64,000 nucleotides of DNA, taken from NCBI RefSeq assembly GCF_000264995.1, contig NW_006767439.1, forward strand, positions 714,961-778,960. Reading direction: 5' to 3'. A program made the translations under genes and the position numbers. Positions 45,334 to 55,265 of the stretch are shown here, piece after piece. The DNA is from Punctularia strigosozonata HHB-11173 SS5. Its lineage: Eukaryota; Basidiomycota; Agaricomycetes; Corticiales; Punctulariaceae. The number at the start of each line of letters is the position of its first letter. Position 1 is the first letter of the stretch. The notes under the pieces are model-generated. The model was given only the letters and a program-made list of their open reading frames with translations, searched no databases and was not told the origin of the DNA.

Positions 45334-47136
45334 GGTTATCTTGGATAGGTGTCAAAGCGGAACCAGCAAGTCACAGCAAGTCAGGATCCGTCGTTCAGAT
45401 GCTCGAGATGTGGGGGGATCTTGAGGGGCGACTTGTAGGTATTATTGGGTCGGAATGCGATAACATCGATTCTGAGGGCTCCAATGGGTATATCTCGCGA
45501 TGGATGGTCACACTGGACGCACACCTGTGCTCGCCTCATTGCAGTTATTCTCGCTGTTGCTCAATTGAATGCGTAGCACGAGAACATGCCTGTGGAGACA
45601 AGGTTTTGAATTGGCGTCTGCTTCGACTAGGAAGCGTGTGCTACGAGTCCCTCACGAAGTCGTCATGTGGTTCCCCGAAGACTGCGCAAGGAGCTCCGCC
45701 CTTGTCCTAAATATACAAACTAGCGTCTGCGATACGCGAACAGTCTTCAGTCGGCGAAACTCGACGCAGATAAGATACATACCATTGACTACCATCCATA
45801 ATTCCACATCGCAATGATTAGGGTGCAAGAGCTGAGCACATCTCATGAGTCGAACATTTGAAGGCGGCGACGACCTTACGAGGTGGTTGGTGCTCTCGAA
45901 CATTATTTGGTGCACATCCATCTGGGCTAGCCGCGGATATCACTGTTCAAGGTGTTGAGCCATCCGTATGTTGACAGAGCCTAAATGCAGACATCTAGCC
46001 ATAATAGCGAACAGTAGAAGTTTCGTTGAGAAGTCGGTCGGCAGAGCGGACTCTATCCTTAGAGGAGCTCTTGGCGGCATGCAGGGTGAAGTCGGTGCCC
46101 TGGGATGACGGAAGAGTGATTCGCTGGATGGCATAACACCCTGAGCCTTGATTTGGAAGCAAGCTCACCAAGATGAAAGAAACGATTCGGTGATTAAGGG
46201 GTTTTCGAAGTTGCAGGTAGAACGACTTCGCTCCTGCGTCACGCTACCGGCAGGCTACTTTGTATGATTGTGAGTGTATATCCTCGGGGCGGGAGCGGTT
46301 CACAGAACACGAAGCAGGGTCCACGCCGCGATATCGAACCCAGACTCCTGTGCGTGTCCCGCCCGATGGTCGTCTCTATATCCTTGCGATGCAGCTCCCA
46401 GCGCTCAGAGACCTGTCGTCTCTGCCCGTGCACTGCCAATATAGAGCTTATAATTCGCCGAGTTCACTGAGTGATAGAGCTCTGCCGGATCATACAAGAG
46501 CGGATGTCTGCGAGTTACTGGGCATATTCAGGGTAGTCTAGAGTGGGGATATGCAGGGTGTAGCTACAAAACCGCGAAGTCGAACGGCTTTTGCGCTGGA
46601 ATGATTGGAGGTCGTCAACGGCCGATGAGTGGTCGCCTCGGGCCGGACCGAAGGATATGGAATATCTCAGGGTGGACTGTCCGGGACTCTCACAACGCTG
46701 GTCGGTTAGATACGCATTCGCAGGGATAGATATCCGAGGAGATCTGAGTAGGTCCTGGTCTGCAGGTGTTTGCGACGTTGCTGCACAGACTATGCATTCG
46801 GTCTCTTCATGGATGCGTACATATGACGGTGGCGCACATTTCACCGACAGCGTTCGCGTTGTACCTTCGTTATGCTGATTACTTATCCATGTACTCTACT
46901 ACCGTTGCCGAGTGCAGGACGTGCGTGCTTGAGGACAACACTTCATTTTATTGTTTCTCCCAGGGATGCTGTTCACAACAAGTAATCTTGTCGCGGGTGT
47001 CTCAGATCATAAACCCTCCGTATCGCCTTGTTCTCTGCCCGCGCCTCAGCGCTATATCATGACGAGGAGCTGCCCGAGATCATCCATCCGACACCCGGAA
47101 GCAAACACGACACTTGCGTAGTCCACGCGTTCCTCA
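45334..47136. other. Intergenic interval of 1.8 kb
   Basis: Short frames on both strands show no domain or convincing splice pattern. A tRNA B-box look-alike near 46330 was tested and rejected. I see nothing firm here. Confidence 0.5.
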
Positions 47137-48488
47137 ATGGCGATACCCAACTACGAGCTTGGAGGCAATGTCGGCAGCGGCGACTCCGGCTACCACTCAT
47201 ACGATTATCACGCGCAGCCCAAGAAACGCTCGGGCTCACGATCCAGCTCGCTCTCGAGACAGTTTCGTACATGGCTAGGGTCGTCGGTAAGAAGCAGGTC
47301 TGTGGATCGAGGAGTTGACGGAAGTAGTGGGACAAGTTGGCTCCGTGGTCGTCGCACCCGGGATGCCGACCCCGAGCAACCTCGCAGACGCCCGGTACGA
47401 CCCCCCCCCCCCCCCCCCCCCCCAGCAAGTCATACTCGACCGTAACGTAGCTAATCCTTGATTACCAGCGCAAGCTCAGCAAGCGGAGACCTCCCTACCC
47501 CGAAGATCCATGGCCGGTGGCCCCCGATCCCGAAACCGGTGTACAGGTCAATACCACCCGGTTTATACGTCGAGGATCTGTCACCGAAAACTTGCCGAGT
47601 GACGCTGGGCGCGAAACGGTCTCGAACCCAACATCGGTGCAAAACGCCTCTGCTCCGGCTCCTCTATCTGTCGACACCTCACACAGCCGTCTGGACCCCA
47701 GATCTGCCTCGAGTAACACATTACAGACGCACTGGTGTAACTCTTCCACGACTCGGAGTCCAGGTCCTCTTCGTCGTCGATTCGTGAGTGAATCGCTAGT
47801 TCCGATATGAGCTATGATCTTGATCCATCACGACAGCCCATCCGGTTCAGCAGAAGTGACCCCGGCCCTCCCCCACCACCACCCAAGGATTTCGCGCCCA
47901 ACGATCACGAATACTCGCCCAATCCCAACCCTGCGACACCTCCGAGTCCCGCAACGAGAGTCCCCTCACTTGCTCCCGAGCTCGAACCGCTCGATATCCG
48001 TTCCAGCCTTGCTTCTGTCATGCAGCTATGGATGAGCGCCGAATCAAGCCTGCACCGACGCGGCTCTCTGCCCATCTTCCCCAAAGTAGACAACAAAGCG
48101 ACCAAGCGCCCCACGGACCTCAGCGCCGTCCCAGCCCCGGACTACAATCAGTCAAAAATGCTTCAGACCGTCGCTGAAGATAACTTCCGTCTTCGGGTAC
48201 GTGGCTCATCCTTCGTCGGCCTTTTGAACGCCTGTCTAAAGCACGGGTGCGTTCCAGCAAATAATTCGGCTATGCGATTGGCTCCACGATCACCCACAGG
48301 ATGAAACCACTCCTCCTAACGTGGTGAGTACATGGTGTGCAACCGGGTGCCGATCGTAAGTAGAATGATGCCGTCTTCAGATCTTCGAGCGAATCGGAAC
48401 ACTCAAGTCGATGCTCCATCCTCCATTCGAGGCGTCCGCTCGCGCTGATCATCCTTGCTACGCGGGATGTACCCGGCCAGACCACTGA
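47137..48488 (+). CDS. Uncharacterised Ser/Pro-rich protein
   Basis: Five exons (47137-47286, 47469-47783, 47837-48196, 48258-48323, 48381-48488) encode 332 aa. The start MAIPNYELGGNVGSGDSGYHSYDYHAQPKKRSGSRSSSLSRQFRTWLGSS is followed by a long disordered Ser/Thr/Pro stretch with PPPPPPKDF. A short structured end follows: MLQTVAEDNFRLRQIIRLCDWLHDHPQDETTPPNVIFERIGTLKSMLHPPF. I do not recognise the family. The first intron (47287-47468, 182 nt) contains a 23-base C run. Reading through that run instead would code for eight prolines but then needs another donor, so the alternative form with an extra proline-rich exon cannot be excluded. Confidence 0.6.
47401..47423. repeat. Poly-C tract of 23 bases
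   Basis: This uninterrupted C run lies inside the first intron, or an alternative exon, of the Ser/Pro-rich gene. It is expected to be length-variable and error-prone in sequencing. Confidence 0.85.
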
Positions 48489-48637
48489 TTGCTACCGCGA
48501 CCTTTGCAGCCTGGTGCCCTGAGACGACCCGATTTCCTGCAACATGCATGCTCTGTTCTCCATATCTAATGTTGTACGCGTGTCCTACTAACGTAATGTA
48601 TCATACGACCACAATGTCCGAATGAATATAATGTCTA

Positions 48638-49779
48638 TCACAAAGGGAAGCGTCCATCGATCCTAGCTGTCCTTTCGCCGTCCTCCTCATCCCTATCTTC
48701 CGCAAGCTCAATCGCCACGCACCAAAACATGCTCCCCCAGGGCTCCACGTCCGGCGTCGTCCGCCCAGACGAGGTCGGCGACCCGCGCCGGCTGCTGCTA
48801 GGGGTGCTCCACCTGCTGTCGCCCTTCTTCGTCTGGTACTGCGGGTTGCGCTCGCAGCAGACGAAGCGCACGGGCTGGCCGTCCCAGTACTTCATGAGGT
48901 CAAAGGAGATGCCGCCCGGTAGTCGGAGGGAGAGCGTCGGGCTGAACTCGAGAAAGCCATAGCAGAAGTCGGTGGTGATCACGTCCTGACGGGAAACGGG
49001 GTTAGCATGACCGAGGGGCGGAGACGCGTCAGATCGGCGTGAGCACCACTGACCTGTGGACCAAATTGGACCTCTCGCCGATGCGCGGTGTCGCGGAAAT
49101 AGGCTCTCCTCTTATCTGAACCGGCGAGGTTGTACGGCAGCGATGTCGCTGAGGACGCGTGGTGCAGCTCCGACGTGTCATCCTGCACCGACTTGTGTGA
49201 GGGAAATGCAGGGGCCCCTGAGGAGGATGCCCGTGTATGCGCAAAGTAGGGCATGGTAGTTATAAGGGGCGAGAGTGCCCATGGCTTGGAAGAGGACGCC
49301 AAATCGTGGTCCAGCGACGGGTCCACGAACTTCATAAACTTCAACGCTGCACCCGACCCCCTGAACCAGTAGCTGAGGACGAGAGTTCAAGGCATATATG
49401 CGCCTGTACGCACCATGGTAGTTGCAGCGGCCGGTCAAAGGTGTTGCCGAATAGGATATCGTCCGCCGAATGAGGCTGCAGAAACCTCCCTTCAATAGCG
49501 GGCCATCAGCAAAAGCAAGTTTGTGTCTAATGCGCGTATATGCGTACCTTGCACTTGTATGCTCCAGGTAACGCCCTTCCTATCCGGCCTGCAGAAGTAG
49601 TCCTTGTCGTCGCTCGGCGCCTCCGCACCCTCGGGCACGAAACCCTTGATCTCCACTACGAGCTTGCCCTCGAACGCGTCCGACCTGATAGGGTACGCCC
49701 TCCCCGAATTCACGTACGCCGTAATGGGCTCCATCTCGTCCGGCGAGGGCCCCGCCAGTACTCTCAACTTGGGCACCAT
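48638..49779 (-). CDS. UPF0590 (DUF1769) family protein
   Basis: Four exons (49779-49548, 49489-49414, 49360-49054, 48985-48638) encode 320 aa. Family landmarks are MVPKLRVLAGPSPDEMEPI at the start, SDAFEGKLVVEIKGF, GVTWSIQVQGRFLQPHSADDILFGNTFDRPLQLPWGSGAALKFMKFVDPSLDHDL, PWALSPLITTMPYFAHTR, LPYNLAGSDKRRAYFRDTAHRREVQFGPQDVITTDFCYGFLEFSPTLSLRLPGGISFDLMKYWDGQPVRFVCCER. These belong to a conserved but uncharacterised fungal family. No membrane segment is visible. Introns 1 and 2 each carry the GC/AT palindrome near the donor. The upstream ATG at 49864 is in another frame and was not used. Confidence 0.9.
49391..49404 (-). repeat. Intronic palindrome GGCATATATGCGCC (UPF0590 intron 2)
   Basis: On the minus strand the motif begins at base +10 of the intron that starts at 49413. 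Confidence 0.65.
49532..49544 (-). repeat. Intronic palindrome variant GCGCGTATATGCG (UPF0590 intron 1)
   Basis: The motif begins at base +4 of the intron 49490-49547. It carries one mismatch from a perfect palindrome. Confidence 0.6.
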
Positions 49780-50765
49780 CGCGGTAACTCGCTATCGCGG
49801 TCGGTTGCTTCGGGTCTTTTTTGTTGACGACGGTAACCAGTGTTACGCCCTTTAGATAGTTCACTACGCGGGCGGGCGGGCGTGATAGACAGGAAGAGAG
49901 GATTCCATTGTGGCATGCCCATGCGTCCTATTTAAGTAGGGCGCGCAGCGGGTCGTGCACGTCGATGTTTGGAGAAGAACAACGTCATGGATTGGAAGCG
50001 GTGACCGGTGAGGGCAGGCAGATAGCCAATCTGCGCTGCGCTCCTCCGGCGGCGACCAGCAAAGGCAGGTCTCAACACACGGCCGTGCAATTAATCCTCC
50101 CCCAAAACCGTCGCTTTGCTTCTCAGGTTCGCCGCTCGCGGGCACACCGGTGGCGACGGGAGAGCAGTGACTTGAACAGCACGCTGCGCAACGGAACTGC
50201 GGACTCGGCGCGTTCGAGGACGTCGTTCGCAGGAAGGTCAGGCGGCCAAATATACAACGCCGCGAGCTGCAGAGACATGACATGGAAAAGGGAGAGCTCG
50301 AATCGCCTGATGCTGCTCGCCGCAGCGCGCGTGGAAAGACAGATCGGTTATAGCACACTGGTGACACACCGCGTATGCATCGACGCTACGCGTTGCAAGA
50401 GATGGAGAGAAAGGATGTTAATAGGACAAGCCGCCCATGACCAGTCCGTGCCGAGAGTAAATAAATAAAAACACTACGGTAACGAAAGCACACACCGCAC
50501 CCAGACCAACCAAAAAAAGGGGAAGAATTGACAGGGTCCGTTGAGCCCAAGGTCTAAAGACATGTATGAGAACCCTGTAGCCGGAAGGAACACAACTGGC
50601 ACGCTATACGGCGCGTTCGTCCCGACGACTCCGCGGCGAGGAACCCCGCATCCGGATTCGAATACGCTGCGCAAAGACCAATCAGATAAGGGAGACACTC
50701 GGAGGGGAAGGGGCGGCCCGGAACGAGAGCTCACCTAAACTATAGTACAGGCTTCGTTTGCCCGC
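49780..50765. other. Intergenic interval of about 1 kb
   Basis: This lies between the UPF0590 start and the end of the next minus-strand gene. I see no gene here. Confidence 0.5.
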
Positions 50766-52471
50766 TCAGTGCAGCAAGGCCATTCCGGAGGCAAGCGCGA
50801 TCGCCACCGCCGCTGCCCACACGTGCACGAGCAACATCGGCCCCGCCCCGCTCGTCGACGCGTTCTCGATCGTGACGTAGCCCGAGCCGCACGCCTGACT
50901 CGCGATCGTCGCCGCGGGGCCGTACACGCTCGCGAGCGCCGCCACCGTCGTCGTCACGCTCTGCACGTTGCCCGTCGTCCCGTTCGCTATCGGCGTCCCG
51001 GTCGTCGAGTTGGTCGAGTTGGCTGAGCCGAGCGCGGACTTGGCGGAGGCGGGGTCGGGCAGGGCGGCGTCGAAGAGCGACATGAGCGACTTTGTGCAGG
51101 CGGAGCAGGTCGGCTTGGTGTTGTTCGGCACGGCGAGGCCGAGCGGGAGCTGGTAGTAGAACACGTCGGACGGGTTCGTGTTGCGCACGGCTTCGAGATA
51201 GCAGTACGTGTTGGTCGTCTGGTCTGCCAAGCACCCGGCTTGCCGCATGACGGGGAACGCCAGTAATCCTGGATAAGCCGCCAGCGTTCAGTATAAAAAA
51301 TGTCTCGCCGGCGCATATATGCGGTGAGCTCACCCTTGAGGGTGTCCTCGACGGTGGCGTTGTCCTCGTCCAGCTCTTGCGAACACTCCGTTTGCATTTG
51401 CGTCGCGAACCAGTTCAGGTTGGCAACGCAGGTGTCAGATGTGAGCTTGGTATTGCAGGTGCCCCAGATGATGGTGTTCAGTAGCGTCAAATTCGTCTGT
51501 GCCTGTATCTGCTCGTTAGTACCCACACGATACGGTGAGCACGACCAATCCGGAACGAAAGGGGAACGGCAGACAAACCGACGACACATAACAACATAGA
51601 TAACAGACAACATGAGCACTCAACCACGACGCGATCATAACGAAAAAAGGGAGAGGGTAGAGGGGGGTTCTGCGGTCAGACTGGCGACGCTCACCTGAAT
51701 GAAAGCGTTCGAGCTCTGGAGCAGCATCGAAAAGGGCCGACACGACCGGAACGCCTCGGTCTGCGTCATGTTGATGAAAAAGTTTTGACACGCGAGCGTC
51801 GAGAAGTTGGCGCCGAGCGTGTCGAGCGGTTGCGGGAACGGCGTCGGCAGCACCGGGTCCTCGGCCGGTATCGTAGGCACCGCGTCGTTCGAGTCTGATG
51901 AGGTCGTCGTCGTCGGTGCGCCTTCGGACGTCGCCGACCCTGTGCTCGGGAACGCCAGCCCCGACGACGAGGACGCAGGCGCTTGCGGCTCGCGCTTGTG
52001 ACGGTGCACCTTCCAGTCCCACGCGCGCTCGGGCGTGGGTGACTGGCCATCGATGAGGTCGAGGAACACGGGGTGAGCGAGACAGCGCGTCGTCGCCGCT
52101 ACCAGGATGAGCACGAGCGGGACGACGAGGATCGACGTCCATTTCGCGCGCCGGCCGGCTTGGCGCTTCAGCTCTTCCCTGTTCCCGCGCGGGGGCGGGG
52201 ACAGCAGCGGGACGTTGGTGAGGTCATACGCTACGGTCCGTATCGGCTTGAGGAGCGGCGAGGGCGACGTCGAGCGCGAGCGGGACGGGCCCGCCTCGCT
52301 TACGCTCAGGCTTTCGCGGGATCCGGACGGGTGGTGGTAGGTCGGCGGCGCAGGTCCGTTGTCGACTGTTTGCGGGGGCTGGGGCGAGGGAGGCGGGGTG
52401 AACATCCGGCCTTTTGCGCTTGAGGAAGAAGGAACGTGGTACAAAGGAATGTAAGGCGGTCTGGGAGACAT
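50766..52471 (-). CDS. Membrane protein with Cys-rich ectodomain, DUF7729-like, probable GPI or C-terminal anchor
   Basis: Three exons (52471-51695, 51502-51334, 51268-50766) encode 482 aa; an ATG at 52549 would add 26 residues. A Pro/Ser-rich cytosolic region is followed by a membrane span, WTSILVVPLVLILVAATT. A Ser/Thr-rich stalk follows, then a Cys-containing domain (FSTLACQNFFINMTQTEAFRSCRPFSMLLQSSNAFIQAQTNLTLLNTIIWGTCNTKLTSDTCVANLNWFATQMQTEC...PTCSACTKSLMSLFDAA). The protein ends in NASTSGAGPMLLVHVWAAAVAIALASGMALLH, which looks like a GPI-attachment signal. Many NxT/S sites fit an extracellular domain. The function is not known. The first intron is 191 nt and the second carries the palindrome motif. 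Confidence 0.78.
51311..51324 (-). repeat. Intronic palindrome GCGCATATATGCGG
   Basis: On the minus strand the motif begins at base +10 of the intron 51269-51333 of the Cys-rich membrane protein gene. Confidence 0.65.
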
Positions 52472-53515
52472 CGATGTCAGCATTGGACGGGCTTCCCTGC
52501 GAGCTGGGACTGCAAAAAAGGTAGGGACGGAACGGGCGGCGGTCGTCAATATCTGGTCGGTTGGCTGCTCCGCCTCCAGCCTGGTGTGGGGTGCGCAGAG
52601 GCTCGAGCTATAGCCCCCGCAGCGAGCAGCCTGACCTCATGGGCAGTCCATCCAATGGTATCCAGTCCTGTCACTCCAAACCTGCATATCCGCGGAGGCA
52701 CTGCAGGAGACCAGACCGAGCCCAGCAAACGCCATGATCAGATGTCTACACCGCACGCCCAAATTCCAGCAACCCTCTCCCGCAGAGCCAGATATAGCTA
52801 CAGAACCCGCGCTTACTCACCTCGTGAGCGTATCGTCCTAGCCTCTAGGTATCGTCGTTCGTCAAGAGTGGATGACAAGGCGCATCGCCCTCAGTGGTGG
52901 TGGACGGGAGGTTTTGTAACTAGCCAACAAACGCCGGCGTCGCCTTTCTCCCTCTGCCGTGGGCAGCGGCGCACGCTGATGTGCTGCCATCGCGCGGGTC
53001 GTGGGGGCCTAGACCGCCGTTCCTGGGATGGAAGTGCCTGACCAAATCCGGAAGTTTCGTGTTCGTGCGTTCCAGTTGGCCAGCGTTTCATTCCGCAGAA
53101 TATGTATCCGTGGCGACGAGGCGTAGTACAAAGGCGTCCGAAATGAGTGCGAGAGTTGCCAATAGCGTCGTCGGCGCCGTTAGCAAGGCAAGAAGACCCC
53201 GCGTCCGAGACATGCGCAACAGTGGGTCCCGGCTTGGGCTAACCAGCGCCTAAAGACTATCGGCCTAAAGCAGTAGACTCGTCCAAACTCCGCTCGCTGT
53301 TGGCAATGGGAAAGATCTGCGCATTTCACATCGCGATTAGCGGAGCCTGGGCATCACCATCTCCCGCATGCAAAGGCGCAGAGAACCAAGCACCCACATC
53401 CAGCCACGTCCTCTTCCGATTGATCATCGTCTGTCTGTTACACAAGGGCCCGTCCTCCATCATCGTACAGATAGAGTACACGCTGCCATGAAACACGAGA
53501 GTAATAACACAGCGT
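52472..53515. other. Intergenic interval of about 1 kb
   Basis: This region separates the promoter of the Cys-rich membrane protein gene from the 3' end of the next minus-strand gene. I recognise no gene or repeat in it. Confidence 0.5.
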
Positions 53516-54370
53516 CTATGCCCCCATCGTCTTCTGGTCCGCCACCTGTTTTTCCTTCAGGTGCGCGGTCTTCCCATAGCTGTCGACATAGTCCGGGGAC
53601 TTGGTATACGCCAGACCCTCCTTGCCAGGGTACTTTTGAACCTACGCGCATCAAACATCGATCAGCATCACGTCCCGATCTCCGTCAGACATCACAACAT
53701 CGCGCATCCGCATCCCCCGGTGAGGTATGACGTCGGAGCGCCCAAGTAAGACACCTACCCGCTGCTTTGACTTCTGCGGAATGTACCCGTCCGCCTCGCT
53801 GCCAGCCCGTGCCATCTTCTCTTCGTGCGTCAGCTTGTGCCACGGCGTCCCGCTCGCGCCCACCGCCTCTTCGTCGGACACGGTCCCAGACAGATCCGCG
53901 TCGTTCGCCGCCAAGCCGAAGTTCTGGCGCGCTGTCGTGCCGAGGGACGACGGGTGCGTGAACGACGTGACACCCGATCTGTACTTCTCGTTGATGCGCT
54001 GCATGTCGGACGGGTCGGGCTGGAGCACCTCCTTCGACGTGCGCAGGGTGGTGGCGATCGCGCCGGCCGGGCGCTCGTTCGGGAACGCCGCCTTGCGGTA
54101 GCGGTGCTGCCCTGCATTAACAAAGACACCGGATGAGCGTGAAGAACATGATAGGACGCCAATCAATCAAATATCCTACGAGGACGAATATGGACACTTA
54201 CAGGTAGGGATCGCGGCAGGCGAGGGATCGTTTTCCTTGTTGCGGTGCCGGCGGTTGAGGTTCCACCAGAACACGTACAAGCCGCCGGCGACGACGCCCA
54301 TGCCGAGTATCATCTCCGTCTGGCGCTGGCGCATCACGGCGCGAGGCAGGGGATCGTGGTTGTTCGACAT
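53516..54370 (-). CDS. Small single-span membrane protein, function unknown
   Basis: Three exons (54370-54202, 54111-53759, 53641-53516) encode 215 aa. MSNNHDPLPRAVMRQRQTEMILGMGVVAGGLYVFWWNLNRRHRNKEND gives one N-terminal membrane helix with positive flanks, as in many mitochondrial inner-membrane accessory proteins. The rest is soluble and polar (WQHRYRKAAFPNERPAGAIATTLR...HKLTHEEKMARAGSEADGYIPQKSKQRVQKYPGKEGLAYTKSPDYVDSYGKTAHLKEKQVADQKTMGA). Splicing is needed to reach the PGKEGLAYTKSPDYVDSYG end. I chose the second ATG (54370) because it directly precedes the helix. Family not recognised. Confidence 0.72.
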
Positions 54371-55265
54371 CGTGGAATTGGTGTGGGTGCTATAGGTCAA
54401 ATGGCGTAGTCAATGGTTTTTCGAGGACGCGACGTCGAGGGGCGGAGCTTGATATACTGCGACGGCTCGAGCCTCGAGTGATTTCATCCCGGACGGGATG
54501 ACCCGCTGGGCGGCGACGGATCGAAACTCTAGTGGAGGTTCGCGCAAAGGTCCGGACACTGGACAGGAGCAGACGGCGATCGTCCATCTACTTCTTCAAG
54601 CTATTGTGTCGCGACTCAGAGCTTGCTACATAGATCGCCAGTTCTACGCGCCTATACAGGTGAATTTTTTGTTCCGCAGTCCTTGTAGAGAGTCAAAACA
54701 TGCGAACGGAAGGTTCTGACATACGATCGTCACAAATTTAAACCAGCGGATCGAGGTCAACATCGGGAGGCTGCACAGCCACCTAACCGGCCCTTTTCTC
54801 GGCGTCATGCGCCGTGGTCACGAACTTCAATGCATGCATGGTTTCGGATTCATTACGCTGCTCGCCGCACGGTTCCTGAAAGCTTTGCCTGATACCTGGT
54901 TACTGGAAGACATCGTGAATACCTTCACCGATTTGCTTTCACTGAACAGTCGGACCGGTTTGCGACGTTGTGCACGATGAACCCAGCAGTATCCTGGTAC
55001 ATAATCAACGGATCCAGCACATAGAACCCGCATTTTGCAAGCAAGCCCCGAACAAGCTTTGTCTTCAACACCAGGACAAACTTGGCTATTCTAAGCCGAT
55101 ACACGCGAGTTCGTGCTCGTGGGACCGATTTCAGAAGCTTCCCTGCTTTGTGAACAGGACCCCGTGGAAGCAGTCCGAGATCGTTATCAAGCTCGAACAC
55201 CCGCAAGACGAGGATTATTAACGGGTTAACCAGCGCGTCGACGTGCCAGCTGACTGTAGCTAGAT
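54371..55265. other. Divergent intergenic interval
   Basis: These 895 bases lie between divergent starts. Open frames here have no recognisable content. Confidence 0.5.

Noticed and set aside
46320-46360. Second B-box-like string near 46330
   Set aside because: The T-stem halves are not complementary and there is no cloverleaf.
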